From NCBI RefSeq assembly GCF_000421565.1, contig NZ_ATXG01000002.1, forward strand, positions 248,001-312,000: a stretch of DNA of 64,000 nucleotides. Direction: 5' to 3'. The stretch comes from Agromyces subbeticus DSM 16689 (GTDB lineage Bacteria; Actinomycetota; Actinomycetes; Actinomycetales; Microbacteriaceae). The notes below the pieces were generated by a model. The model was not told the origin of the DNA. It saw only the letters and a list, made by a program, of their open reading frames with translations, and did not search any database. Below are positions 1 through 8,666 of this stretch, piece by piece. The position numbers and the translations under genes are program-made. Position 1 is the stretch's first letter. The number at the start of each line of letters is the position of its first letter.

Positions 1-990
1 GGAATGTTCATCGTGCAGGACGACGAGGAGGCGGCGCTCGCCCTGCCGCGCGAGTACGGGGTCGACGACGTCCCCGTCATCGTGCAGGACACCGGATTCT
101 CGGCCGCCGGCGAACAGGAGGCGAACCCGCGCGGCTACGCAGGCGGGCTCGGCGACGAACTCCTCGTCAACGGCACTCGCGGCCCCTACCTCGACGTCGC
201 CGACGAGCTCGTGCGCCTTCGGCTGCTGAACGCGTCGACGGCTCGCAGCTACGCGTTCACGTGGAGCGACGGCCGAGCCGTCGAACTCATCGGCACCGAC
301 GGCGGCCTGCTCGAGGCATCCGTCGATCTCGATCACGTGCGCCTGTCGCCCGGGGAACGGGCCGAGGCGCTCGTGCGCATGACCCCCGGCGAACGTCTCG
401 TGCTGCAATCGCGCATGACTCCCGAGATCGCCGCGCTCGCCGGGCCGGTCGCTGCCGGCAACGGTGGAACCGACTCCTACGACGTGCTCCAACTCCGTGC
501 CGGCGAGACGCTCGACCCTGCCCCCGCCGTTCCCGAACGACTGACGACGATTCCGGCGTTCGACGAGGCAGAGGTCGTGACGACCCGCACGTTCGAGCTG
601 AACGACAGCTTCGAGATCAACGGCGACTCGATGGAGATGGGTCGCATCGACGAGACGGTCACGGTCGGCACGCTCGAACGGTGGGTCGTCGAGAACGCGA
701 CGCAAGTGCCGCACAGCTTCCACGTGCACGACGTGCAGTTCCGCATCGCTTCGATCGACGGTGGCCCACCGCCGCCCGAGCTCGCGGGCTGGAAGGACAC
801 GATCTACACCGAGCCCGAGACCGAGTACGAACTGCTCATGCGGTTCGAGGACTACACCGATCCCGACACGCCGTACATGTACCACTGCCACCTCTTGTGG
901 CATGAAGACCAGGGCATGATGGGCCAGTTCGCCGTCGTCGAACCGGGCCAGCGTGCGACGATGACTGAAGGAACCCACCATGAGCACTGA
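1..990 (+). CDS. Multicopper oxidase, C-terminal part (5' end outside window)
   Basis: The reading frame is open from the first base and encodes the last 329 residues of a multicopper oxidase of the CueO / bilirubin-oxidase type. The first residues (GMFIV, then LPREYG and DDVPVIVQD) match the linker between cupredoxin domains 1 and 2 in that family. The C-terminal cupredoxin has the copper-ligand pairs HSFHVHDVQF and YHCHLLWHEDQGMM, with Cys and His for the type 1 site and HCH for the trinuclear centre. Such enzymes oxidise Cu(I) or phenolics and are usually exported. The export signal would lie upstream of the window. The stop overlaps the start of the following sensor kinase by 11 nt, so the two are probably co-translated. 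Confidence 0.93.
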   Translation, partial: GMFIVQDDEEAALALPREYGVDDVPVIVQDTGFSAAGEQEANPRGYAGGLGDELLVNGTRGPYLDVADELVRLRLLNASTARSYAFTWSDGRAVELIGTDGGLLEASVDLDHVRLSPGERAEALVRMTPGERLVLQSRMTPEIAALAGPVAAGNGGTDSYDVLQLRAGETLDPAPAVPERLTTIPAFDEAEVVTTRTFELNDSFEINGDSMEMGRIDETVTVGTLERWVVENATQVPHSFHVHDVQFRIASIDGGPPPPELAGWKDTIYTEPETEYELLMRFEDYTDPDTPYMYHCHLLWHEDQGMMGQFAVVEPGQRATMTEGTHHEH

Positions 991-2389
991 GATCATCACT
1001 CCCGCCGCGGGCGAGACGAGCCCCACGGATGCCGCCGCAAAGCGCGCCGGCTACTGGTCGCTGTGGGCGACGGTGCCGCGGGAGTTCGCCTTCCTCATCC
1101 TCACGATGCCGATTGCGATCACGGGCCTGGTGCTCCTGTCGACGACGTTCTTCACGGGACTCGGGCTCATCGTGCTCGTCTTCGGCGTCTTCATCCTCGT
1201 CGCGTCTCTGTTCATGGCGCGCGGCTTCGGCACGCTCGAGCTGACGCGGCTTCGCTGGGCGGGGCGCGGCTCGATCGCTCAACCGCCGTGGGGGCGCACC
1301 GACCTCGACCGGGGCTTCTGGCGCTCGGTCTTCGCCCCGTTCGTCGAGGGACACTACTGGCTTTACCTGTTGCACGGCATCGTGATCAATCCGATCATCA
1401 GCGTCATCACGTGGAGCATCACGGTCGCGTGGACCTCCGTCGCACTCGGTGGCACGACCGGCTGGATCTGGCAGCGCTACATCCCCGATGAGGGGCGGGA
1501 CTTCTGGCTCAGCGAGGTCGTGCTCGACTTCCTGCTGCTGGGCAACGGCCCCGCCATCGATCCCCGTGTCTCCGAGCCCATCTTCGAGTTCGTCATCGGC
1601 GCGATCTTCCTCGCAACGCTCCCGTTCGTCTTCCGCGGCCTCACCCTGCTGCATGACGTCGTCGCCCGCGGCCTGCTCGGAGCGTGGCGCTCCGAGGCGC
1701 TCGAACGCGAGGTCGCCCAGCTCTCCGCTTCGCGCGGCGCAGCGGTGCAGGCTGAAGATGCCTCGCTGCGGAGGCTCGAACGCGACATCCACGACGGCCC
1801 GCAACAACGCCTCGTGCGGCTGCAGATGGACCTCGCGGCGATCGAGCGCAAGCTCGAAGGCGACCCCGATTCGGCACGCGAGCTGCTCGGGGAGGCCCGT
1901 ACGCAGGCCCGCGAGACGCTCGACGAGCTGCGCGCCCTGTCTCGCGGGTTCGCCCCGCCGATCCTCGAAGATCGTGGGCTCGCGGTCGCCCTGCAGTCGC
2001 TCGCAGCGCGCAGCCCGGTTCCGGTGACGATGGAGATCGCATTGCCGACCGACAGCGCATTGCCGGCGCCGATCGAACGCAACGTCTACTTCATCGCCGC
2101 CGAGCTGCTCACCAACACCGTGAAGCACGCAGAGGCCAGCGGCATCCGCCTCGCCGTCTCGACCCGCGACACCGGAGCCACGGGGCACTGGATCGATCTC
2201 TGGGTGACCGACAACGGTCGCGGCGGTGCTGCGCTCGCCTCCGGCCATGGGCTCGCCGGCCTCGACGAACGCGTGCAGGGTCTTCGCGGCATGCTCGTCA
2301 TCGACAGCCCGGCCGGCGGACCGACCACGATCGGCGCACACATTCCCTACGTGCCGCTCGCGCCTTCGCCGTCGCCCATCGGACACTGA
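980..2389 (+). CDS. Sensor histidine kinase, NarL/DesK class
   Basis: 469 residues. An N-terminal membrane sensor region of about 230 residues has roughly four hydrophobic helices (two pairs, near 35-85 and 125-225) and resembles the actinobacterial putative sensor module. It is followed by a HisKA_3 dimerisation domain with RDIHDGPQQRL (phospho-acceptor His near residue 271) and an HATPase domain with an N-box ELLTNTVKH (Asn near 379) and a DNGRGG G1 box. It starts inside the last codons of the multicopper oxidase, so its stimulus may relate to copper or envelope stress; that is inference from coupling. The partner regulator follows after a hairpin and a separate promoter. Confidence 0.93.
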   Translation: MSTEIITPAAGETSPTDAAAKRAGYWSLWATVPREFAFLILTMPIAITGLVLLSTTFFTGLGLIVLVFGVFILVASLFMARGFGTLELTRLRWAGRGSIAQPPWGRTDLDRGFWRSVFAPFVEGHYWLYLLHGIVINPIISVITWSITVAWTSVALGGTTGWIWQRYIPDEGRDFWLSEVVLDFLLLGNGPAIDPRVSEPIFEFVIGAIFLATLPFVFRGLTLLHDVVARGLLGAWRSEALEREVAQLSASRGAAVQAEDASLRRLERDIHDGPQQRLVRLQMDLAAIERKLEGDPDSARELLGEARTQARETLDELRALSRGFAPPILEDRGLAVALQSLAARSPVPVTMEIALPTDSALPAPIERNVYFIAAELLTNTVKHAEASGIRLAVSTRDTGATGHWIDLWVTDNGRGGAALASGHGLAGLDERVQGLRGMLVIDSPAGGPTTIGAHIPYVPLAPSPSPIGH

Positions 2390-2398
2390 CGACGAGCG

Positions 2399-2435
2399 AC
2401 GGATGCCTCGCGCCCACGAGGGCCGAGGCATCCGT
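2399..2435 (+). terminator. Hairpin between sensor kinase and response regulator
   Basis: A perfect 12-bp stem (arms 2399-2410 and 2424-2435) with a 13-nt loop lies 9 nt after the kinase stop. There is no long T-tract. Both arms contain the GGATGCC/GGCATCC word that recurs in this window. It probably ends the oxidase-kinase transcript. Confidence 0.6.
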
Positions 2436-2446
2436 TCGCCCGCCGC

Positions 2447-2452
2447 TAATGT
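2447..2452 (+). promoter_or_regulatory. -10 box (TAATGT) for leaderless response regulator
   Basis: TAATGT ends 6 nt before the ATG of the response regulator and no Shine-Dalgarno sequence is present. This spacing fits transcription starting at the A of the start codon, the leaderless pattern common in actinobacteria. Confidence 0.55.
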
Positions 2453-2458
2453 GGGGGC

Positions 2459-3115
2459 ATGACCGACCGCACGCCCCTTCGCATCGTGCTCGCCGAAGAT
2501 TCAGTGCTGTTGCGTGAGGGCCTCGTGCGACTGTTCGACGAGGCCGGGTTCGAGACCGTCGCGGCCTATGGCGAAGCCGATTCGCTGCTGGCGGCGATCG
2601 ATGAGACCGAACCCGATCTTGCGGTGCTCGACGTGCGCATGCCGCCGACGTTCCGTGACGAGGGAGTGCGCGCGGCGATCGAGCTGCGACGCCGCAAGCC
2701 GAAGCTCGGCGTGCTGCTGCTCAGCCAGTACGTCGAGGGCACCTACGCGCACGAGCTGCTCTCGTCGGGCGAGGGCGGCATGGGCTACCTGCTGAAAGAT
2801 CGGGTCGCCTCGCTCGACGAACTCGAAGACGCCGTCGAGCGCGTGAGCCAGGGCGGCACCGTGCTCGACCCGCAGGTGGTGCGCGAGTTGCTCGCCCGCC
2901 GGAGCGATCCGCTCGAGAACCTGACTCCCCGTGAACGCGAGGTGATGACGCTCATGGCAGAGGGGCGCACCAACGCCGGCATCGCGAAGCAGCTCTTCAT
3001 CGGCGTGGGAGCCGTTGAGAAGAACGTCACCTCGATCTTCCAGAAGCTCGCCCTCGAAGACTCCGGCACCGATCACCGCCGGGTGCTCGCGGTGCTCACC
3101 TGGCTGCAGCGGTAG
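2459..3115 (+). CDS. LuxR/NarL-family response regulator
   Basis: 218 residues. The receiver domain holds the acidic pair near residues 14-15 (LAEDS), the phospho-acceptor Asp in AVLDVRMPP (about Asp58) and the conserved Lys in LLKDR. A LuxR-type helix-turn-helix follows at about 155-205 (LTPREREVMTLMAEG, then GVGAVEKNVTSIFQKL). It is the expected partner of the kinase upstream, but the two are separated by a hairpin and the regulator has its own leaderless promoter. Its targets are unknown; the multicopper oxidase is a candidate. The stop lies 5 nt from the stop of the convergent membrane protein gene. Confidence 0.93.
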   Translation: MTDRTPLRIVLAEDSVLLREGLVRLFDEAGFETVAAYGEADSLLAAIDETEPDLAVLDVRMPPTFRDEGVRAAIELRRRKPKLGVLLLSQYVEGTYAHELLSSGEGGMGYLLKDRVASLDELEDAVERVSQGGTVLDPQVVRELLARRSDPLENLTPREREVMTLMAEGRTNAGIAKQLFIGVGAVEKNVTSIFQKLALEDSGTDHRRVLAVLTWLQR

Positions 3116-3120
3116 CTCGC

Positions 3121-3846
3121 TCAGACGTCGCCGGCGCGTCGCAGCGGCGCATGCATGCGCATGACGTGGCGGTAGCTGCGATAGCCGAACCGCATCCAGA
3201 GCGCGAACGCCGTGATACCGACGACGGCGCCGAGCGCGACCGACCATCCGACCGAGCCGCCGATCGCGAAGGTGATGGCGCCCAGCAGAAGCCCGAGCAG
3301 TGCGGTGTTGACGACGAGCATCACCATCATCGAGCTGGCGAAGACCTGCGATCGGTTTCGAGCTCCGAACGGGTAGTACGTCGTGCCGGCGCCCACCTCG
3401 TCGTCGGTCGTGCCGGTGATGAAGTAGCGCTCGATGCCCGGGTCGAGGTCGACGTAGGCGCCGCGCAGGCGATTCATCGCGAGCACGTAGGCCAGGTCTT
3501 CGGTGGCGGTGTTGAACACGCGCAGCTGGGTGACGACGCCCAGCACCGCGAGCAGGGTGAGCACGCCGAGTGCCGCGATGCCGAACCAGCCGCGGAATCC
3601 CGTGGCGTTACCGAGGACGCCGAGCGTGACGAGGCCGGCTGAGACGAGGGTGAGGAAGATCGCGATGCGGGTGAGCACCTCGCTCTGCGTGGTGCTGCGC
3701 GAGGCGAGCAGGCTCCAGTGCTCGGTCGCGAGCATCTGGGCCCGCAACGACTTCTGAGCGTCGCTGAGGCTCGCGACGTCACCGCTGTCGCCATCGCTGC
3801 GGCCGTCGTCGGAAGATGAAACGGGCCCGGGTGCATCCGCCGTCAT
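3121..3846 (-). CDS. Four-helix membrane protein, uncharacterised actinobacterial family
   Basis: 241 residues from the ATG at 3846; a GTG at 3861 would add five residues. An acidic, Ser-rich N-terminus is followed by two pairs of hydrophobic helices (about 60-115 and 170-225). Between them lies a soluble segment with AMNRLRGAYVDLDPGIERYF and GTTDDEVG. From memory, this MNRLR..AY..YF..G..DD pattern occurs in a conserved actinobacterial family of unknown function. The ATG sits in the loop of a perfect 15-bp inverted repeat (3821-3871), an unusual setting for a start codon, and no Shine-Dalgarno sequence is visible. It lies directly behind dps on the same strand, so co-transcription is possible. 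I do not assign a function. Confidence 0.75.
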   Translation of the reverse strand: MTADAPGPVSSSDDGRSDGDSGDVASLSDAQKSLRAQMLATEHWSLLASRSTTQSEVLTRIAIFLTLVSAGLVTLGVLGNATGFRGWFGIAALGVLTLLAVLGVVTQLRVFNTATEDLAYVLAMNRLRGAYVDLDPGIERYFITGTTDDEVGAGTTYYPFGARNRSQVFASSMMVMLVVNTALLGLLLGAITFAIGGSVGWSVALGAVVGITAFALWMRFGYRSYRHVMRMHAPLRRAGDV

Positions 3847-3871
3847 AGCGGCATTCTGCACCCGGGCCCGT
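3821..3871 (-). repeat. Perfect 15-bp inverted repeat bracketing a start codon
   Basis: Arm 3821-3835 is the exact reverse complement of arm 3857-3871, with a 21-nt loop (3836-3856). In the minus-strand mRNA the loop contains the ATG at 3846 and the first codons of the four-helix membrane protein. The hairpin is very GC-rich. It also lies 19 nt after the dps stop, so it could act as a dps terminator, as a translational control, or both. Confidence 0.85.
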
Positions 3872-3889
3872 CAGGCCGCCATCGCGGCT

Positions 3890-4387
3890 TTACTTCACGG
3901 AGATGTGCGAGAAGAGGAACCAGCGGTCTTTGTCGAGCCCGCGGCGGATCTCGATCACGACGTCTTGACTCACCGGGTCGAGCTCGTCGAGGCCTTCGAT
4001 CGCCGCGGCGACCTTCTCGGCGGCGAGGTCGATCTGCGCGACGACATCGGCGATCGCCTCGTCGTAGGGCTGGAAGCCGAGCTTCGGGTTCGCCGCGCCG
4101 CTCTTGTCGGAGACCGACTTCAGGCGGCCGTCGACCGGGAGGCCGAGCGCGACGACTCGCTCAGCGGCGAGGTCGGCCCACTCCTGCGCGTGCGCCACGA
4201 CGACGTCGAGCAGTTCGTGCACGGCGATGAAGTTCACGCCGCGCACATGCCAGTGCGCCTGCTTGCCGTTGACGGCGAGTGCGACGAGTTCCTGCACCAC
4301 CGGAGTGAGGAATTGGGCGACGCCGGAGGCGACGTCGGCGTTCGCGCCGGTCTTCGGAGTCTTCGGAGCGGTCTTGGTGTCGGTCAT
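3890..4387 (-). CDS. dps: Dps-family DNA-protection / ferritin-like protein
   Basis: 165 residues from ATG 4387, preceded by GGAAGG at good spacing; an upstream in-frame ATG would overlap the promoter and is rejected. The ferroxidase ligands of Dps are all present with the exact family spacing: His45, His57, Asp61, Asp72 and Glu76 (AHWHVRG, VHELLD, DLAAER). Dps forms a 12-subunit shell that oxidises and stores iron and protects DNA under oxidative or starvation stress. The short Thr/Lys/Pro-rich N-terminal tail may be the DNA-contacting part, as in other Dps proteins. Its own promoter lies at 4423-4450. Confidence 0.95.
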   Translation of the reverse strand: MTDTKTAPKTPKTGANADVASGVAQFLTPVVQELVALAVNGKQAHWHVRGVNFIAVHELLDVVVAHAQEWADLAAERVVALGLPVDGRLKSVSDKSGAANPKLGFQPYDEAIADVVAQIDLAAEKVAAAIEGLDELDPVSQDVVIEIRRGLDKDRWFLFSHISVK

Positions 4388-4422
4388 GTGGTCCACCTTC
4401 CCTGGAACGTATGTCTGGTTCA

Positions 4423-4450
4423 ACGCTACGCGGATGCCCTGGTATTTCAA
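4423..4450 (-). promoter_or_regulatory. Promoter of dps
   Basis: On the minus strand, -35 TTGAAA (4445-4450), a 16-bp spacer and -10 TAGCGT (4423-4428) precede the dps start by about 35 nt. It is one of the clearest sigma-A/HrdB-like matches in the window. Confidence 0.6.
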
Positions 4451-4559
4451 GGAAGGGAAGGCTCGGCTCATCCGGCGAGAATCGGCGCCGGATGCCGCGG
4501 CACGATGGTCGCGATGGTGTGCGGCTCGGAGGACGCACGAGTCAGAAGGGCTGGAACGG

Positions 4560-4630
4560 AGGGGATGACGGGAATCGAACCCGCGTAATCAGTTTGGAAG
4601 ACTGAGGCTCTACCATTGAGCTACATCCCC
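4560..4630 (-). tRNA. tRNA-Gly (anticodon TCC)
   Basis: A 71-nt cloverleaf on the minus strand: acceptor stem GGGGATG/CATCCCC, D-arm GCTC-AATGGTA-GAGC, anticodon stem TCAGT/ACTGA with loop CTTCCAA, and T-arm GCGGG-TTCGATT-CCCGT. CCA is not encoded. A 6-bp hairpin with a GCGA loop (4633-4648) lies directly upstream in the precursor leader. Confidence 0.97.
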
Positions 4631-4706
4631 GCGTGCCCTCGCGGGCACTGCATCATCGTAGTACACGATGCGGCGCAGACTGTGACGCGCACCGCATTTG
4701 CGGGGC

Positions 4707-7700
4707 CTACCGCAGCTCGGCGATCGAGCGGATCGTGCCGCGTGCCAGACGCAGCTGGCGCTCGTAGGTCGCGGCCAGCACGACGAGCAGCACGCCCGCG
4801 ATGCCGAGCCAGAGCCACCACCAGACAGCTTCGTAGAGGTCGGTGATCCACGGCCAGAGCTGCACGATCGCGTGCACCAGCAGCACGGCGCCGCCGAGCA
4901 GCAGAGGTGCCTGCAGGCGCCGCATCGCGCCGACAACCACCACGACGACCGTGACGACGCCGAGTGCGACGAGGCGCCACACCTGCGGATCGGTGAAGTC
5001 GGCCAGGAGCGCCGGAAGCAGGAGCACGGCCAACCCCGGCCCGAGCGCGGGCCAACTGCCGAGCGAGGGGGAGCGACGCATCCTGAACCATCCGGCGCCG
5101 ATGAGCGCGACCGCGACCGGCGCCGTCACCAGGTCGAACGGATCCACCGTTCGCGACGCCAGCGCGATGACGCCGCCGAGGCCGAGCGCGCCGAGTGTCG
5201 ACCAGCCGAGCTGCGGCCCGGCGAAGGGGCGCGCGGTCGTGATGGCACTGCCGATGTGTGCGACGGCGAGCAACGGGAAGAGCACGGCGGCTCGCAGGGC
5301 GGCATCCTCGCCGAGCACGATCGCGAGCAGCGTCGGGATGACGGCGACGACGACGGATACCGTAAGAAGGGCCTCGGCCAGCCAGCCGGGCTTCGACGCC
5401 GTTCGAGTCCACATGACGGCGAGCGCCACGCCCGTGGCAAGTGCCACGAATGGCCAGAACTCGACGATCAGCACGCTGTCGCCCTGGTCGAGCGCGATGG
5501 CGGTGCCGCGCACGAGCCCGGCCCCGGTGACGGCGACCCATCCTGCGACCGCACCGAGCAGTCGCACGGGCACCGCACGCGCCGTCTCGGGCAGGAACAT
5601 CGCGGCGATGGCCACGACGATGCCGATCGAGGCGAGCAGCAGGGTGCGAAGTTCCGACTCCGCAGCCGACGCGACGCTCGGCAGCACGGCGATCGCCGCG
5701 GCTGTAGCGAACAGTGCGGTGCGGCCGGTGCCGCGCGGGGTCGCGTTCAGGCGTCGCCAGGTGATCAGGCCGGCCGTCACGGCGAGCGCCGCAGCGAGCG
5801 GCAGCGTGTACGCCTCGACGTTGTCGACGCCGTCGCTCGCCAGCCGGGTCCAGACCGTCGCGACCGCGAGGGCGAGGCTCAGCCAGGCGAGGTGGCGACC
5901 GGGTCGGTGACTGGCGATCGGGTCGCCGTCGAGTGCGGCGAGCACGATCGGCACGGGAGTCAGCACGAGCAGCACGAGCCAGGTCGTATTCGTCGTCGCC
6001 AGGCCGGAGGCGGCCGCCGCGAGCGAGACGACCCCGGCGACGCCGACCGCGCCTGCCCACACGGGTCGAGCAGTGCCGCCTCGCATCGGCAGCAGGTGCG
6101 CGAGGGCAGCAGCGAGCAGCGTCGCGCCGGCGAGGCCGATGGCAATGAACTCCCTGCCGAAGATCAGCTCGACGGCGACCGCCGACGTGAAGGCGATCGC
6201 GAGGGGCGTCACCCCGGCGAAGGGAATGCGAAGCGATGCGGGAACGCCCATGCGGAGCCACAACACGCCTGCGACGACGAGCACGAGCGCGGGCAGCCAG
6301 CGCAGCGCCGGTTCGGCTTCGAAGGCGAGCGCGAATATTGCGATGACGGATGCCGCGAACAGCGGCAGGATGACGGCGAGCCGATCGCCCGTTGAACCGC
6401 GCCGGATGATCGCGGCAGCGACGAGTAGCGCGGCCGTCGTGGTCGCGACCCACATCCACGGCGACATCCACGCGTCGGCGAGCTGCGCAGCGGATGCCCG
6501 GAACCAGAACGGCACCGATGCCACGGCGACGATGGCGAGCACAGCTGCGATCGCGAGATGCGCAGCGCCGATGGCCGAGCGGGCACTGTCGGCCCAGACG
6601 CGACGCGAGAGTGCCCTGCCTGCCACGGCGAGGGCGATGACGAGCACCACGACCCACGGCCACAGCGCAGTGCTCGAGTAGCCGACGCACCAGGCGATCG
6701 CGGCACCGGTGACGCCGAGCACGAGGAGCGTGACCGTGACCGCGGGCAGCGCGAATCGCCGGAGCGCGACGGCGAGGGCGAGGGCTCCGCCGGCGGCGAT
6801 GGCAGGCAGGAACGACGTGACGGCGAGGTTGGGAGCGAGGGCGCCCACGACGAGAACTCCGGCGAGCGCAGCTCCGATCGGGATGGCCGCGAACGTGCGC
6901 GCGCGACGGACCAGTGCCGTGACAGCAAGCGCTCCGACTGCGACGACGAAGGGCACGAGCACGACACCGAGATCGCTGTCGCGCGTGATCGCGTCGAGCG
7001 GTTCGTCGAGGGCACGGTTCCACGGCGGCACGGTCGTCGCGAGCCTCGTCATGACGACCCCGATTCCGAGAACCGCCGCCGGTACGGCAGCGGCGAACGC
7101 GACGACCACCGCGACCAGACAGGCCCACGCCGCGTCGTCGGCCCACGTTCCGCGCAGGTGAGTGCCCGCGGCGAACAGGCAGGCGACGAGGCCCGCCGCG
7201 GCCGGTGCGAGCCAGAGGGCGAGCGACGCGTCGAGCTCGGTCGCGATCGAGACGGTCGGTGCCAGAGCGACTGCGAGGCCGAGCATCGGAGCGGCGACTC
7301 GACCCCACACCGGTGAGACGCCGGCGCGCAGGCGGACCGCGAGCAGCATCGCGAGCCACGCTGCGGTGACCGCGAGGTAGGCGAACAACTGATGCCAGGA
7401 AGCATCGGGAAGCGCCCAGACCGCAGTGATCAGGGCGATCACCCCACCGCCGACGCCGGCTGCCATCATGATCGTGCGCTCGATGCTGCGGGGCAGCAGC
7501 ACGGCCGCAGCGCCGAGGACGGCGACGGCGAGCGAGCCGAGCCACCAGGCCGTGACCGACGAGGAGTCGGGCGAAGCCTCTGCGACCAGCAGGAACACGC
7601 CGATCGGCGCGAGGCCTGCCGCGGCGAATCCGGCGACGCGGATGCCGCTCGCCGCCCGAACGCCCAGCAGCGCCGCCGCGACGACGAGCAGCGCGCCACC

Positions 7701-8486
7701 GGTGTACCCGCCCGCGCTCAGCGCGTCGGTGCCGAACAGTCCGTTGGCCCGTACGATCCAGACGTCGAGCAGCAGCAACACGATGGCGACGGATGCCACG
7801 CCCTCTGCCGTGCCGGGCAGGCCGCGTGCCCGCAGCAACCAGGCGACGCCGAGCACGAGCACGCTCGCCGCGGCGATGATGATCGATCGCACCTCGAGAC
7901 TCGCCACGAGATAGGCGACGAAGAGGAACACGATCGCCGTGATCGAGATCAGCACGACGCCGAGCGTGAGCAGCAGCACCTGCACGCCGGAGCGCCCGGA
8001 GCGCTTCGGCAGGGTCGTCGCGGCCGGTGCCTGCGCCACCGCCATCGACGGCGATGGCGCGGCCGGAGCAACCGGGGGAGCCGTGACCGGGTGCGCGGGT
8101 GCGGGAACGGTGGCCACCGGGGCCACGGCATCGGCAGATCCGGCGGCTGCAACGACGGGCTCACCGATGCGCATCGCAGCAGGCGCCACTCCCATTGCAG
8201 CGACCGGGAGGGCGACGCGAGCCGCGGCATCCGCTGCTCTCGCCGCCTGTGCCGCGCGCATGCTCGTGATCAGCGACTGCCGGCTCGCCTCCGCCGTGTG
8301 GATCCGCTGCCCGAGTGCGAACAGCTCGGCCGCAGCGGGAACGGCGAGATCGAGGCCGCACGTGGTGCACGTCGACGAGCCCAGTGCGCTGAAGCACGCC
8401 GGGCACAGGCTCGGGCTGATCAGATGCGCAGGGATCGATGGCCAGCGCCGAAGATCGCCCCGATCGCCGGGGGTGAGGTCGGTCAT
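4707..8486 (-). CDS. Giant polytopic membrane protein (SCO7613-like) with N-terminal zinc ribbon
   Basis: 1259 residues from ATG 8486. The N-terminus carries a four-cysteine ribbon, CPAC and CTTC (Cys28, Cys31, Cys40, Cys43), then an Ala/Pro-rich linker to about residue 170 and then about thirty closely packed hydrophobic helices to the C-terminus (ending YERQLRLARGTIRSIAELR). This architecture matches the actinobacterial group annotated as SCO7613 C-terminal domain membrane proteins, whose function is unknown. No transporter signature or enzyme motif is recognised. It stands alone between two tRNA genes, with no operon partner. The Shine-Dalgarno is weak (AGAG). The size and helix number suggest a membrane scaffold or lipid/polysaccharide-related role, but that is a guess. 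Confidence 0.85.
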   Translation of the reverse strand: MTDLTPGDRGDLRRWPSIPAHLISPSLCPACFSALGSSTCTTCGLDLAVPAAAELFALGQRIHTAEASRQSLITSMRAAQAARAADAAARVALPVAAMGVAPAAMRIGEPVVAAAGSADAVAPVATVPAPAHPVTAPPVAPAAPSPSMAVAQAPAATTLPKRSGRSGVQVLLLTLGVVLISITAIVFLFVAYLVASLEVRSIIIAAASVLVLGVAWLLRARGLPGTAEGVASVAIVLLLLDVWIVRANGLFGTDALSAGGYTGGALLVVAAALLGVRAASGIRVAGFAAAGLAPIGVFLLVAEASPDSSSVTAWWLGSLAVAVLGAAAVLLPRSIERTIMMAAGVGGGVIALITAVWALPDASWHQLFAYLAVTAAWLAMLLAVRLRAGVSPVWGRVAAPMLGLAVALAPTVSIATELDASLALWLAPAAAGLVACLFAAGTHLRGTWADDAAWACLVAVVVAFAAAVPAAVLGIGVVMTRLATTVPPWNRALDEPLDAITRDSDLGVVLVPFVVAVGALAVTALVRRARTFAAIPIGAALAGVLVVGALAPNLAVTSFLPAIAAGGALALAVALRRFALPAVTVTLLVLGVTGAAIAWCVGYSSTALWPWVVVLVIALAVAGRALSRRVWADSARSAIGAAHLAIAAVLAIVAVASVPFWFRASAAQLADAWMSPWMWVATTTAALLVAAAIIRRGSTGDRLAVILPLFAASVIAIFALAFEAEPALRWLPALVLVVAGVLWLRMGVPASLRIPFAGVTPLAIAFTSAVAVELIFGREFIAIGLAGATLLAAALAHLLPMRGGTARPVWAGAVGVAGVVSLAAAASGLATTNTTWLVLLVLTPVPIVLAALDGDPIASHRPGRHLAWLSLALAVATVWTRLASDGVDNVEAYTLPLAAALAVTAGLITWRRLNATPRGTGRTALFATAAAIAVLPSVASAAESELRTLLLASIGIVVAIAAMFLPETARAVPVRLLGAVAGWVAVTGAGLVRGTAIALDQGDSVLIVEFWPFVALATGVALAVMWTRTASKPGWLAEALLTVSVVVAVIPTLLAIVLGEDAALRAAVLFPLLAVAHIGSAITTARPFAGPQLGWSTLGALGLGGVIALASRTVDPFDLVTAPVAVALIGAGWFRMRRSPSLGSWPALGPGLAVLLLPALLADFTDPQVWRLVALGVVTVVVVVVGAMRRLQAPLLLGGAVLLVHAIVQLWPWITDLYEAVWWWLWLGIAGVLLVVLAATYERQLRLARGTIRSIAELR

Positions 8487-8616
8487 GCGCACACTCTGCC
8501 ATGCGGCGCGCACCCGCGGTCGGTTCATCCACAGCGCGAGTCGGTCGTCGGTCGGCGCCGGTGCAAACGCGGGGCGCGGACTGTGCAGTAGACTTTCCCG
8601 GGTTCATCCGTCTGAC

Positions 8617-8632
8617 GCATGCTTCGGCATGC
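8617..8632 (+). other. UUCG-loop hairpin in tRNA-Pro leader
   Basis: A 6-bp stem GCATGC closed by a TTCG tetraloop lies 35 nt before tRNA-Pro in its presumed 5' leader. A candidate -10 box TAGACT (8588-8593) is upstream. It may be a processing or stability element; small, and possibly fortuitous. Confidence 0.35.
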
Positions 8633-8666
8633 CCGCGCGGGCGATCCGACGAGTTGAGTCGCGACT

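Noticed and set aside
4633..4648. Hairpin directly upstream of tRNA-Gly(TCC) as a separate small RNA
   Set aside because: Six base pairs with a 4-nt loop in the precursor leader is too small to claim a distinct RNA.
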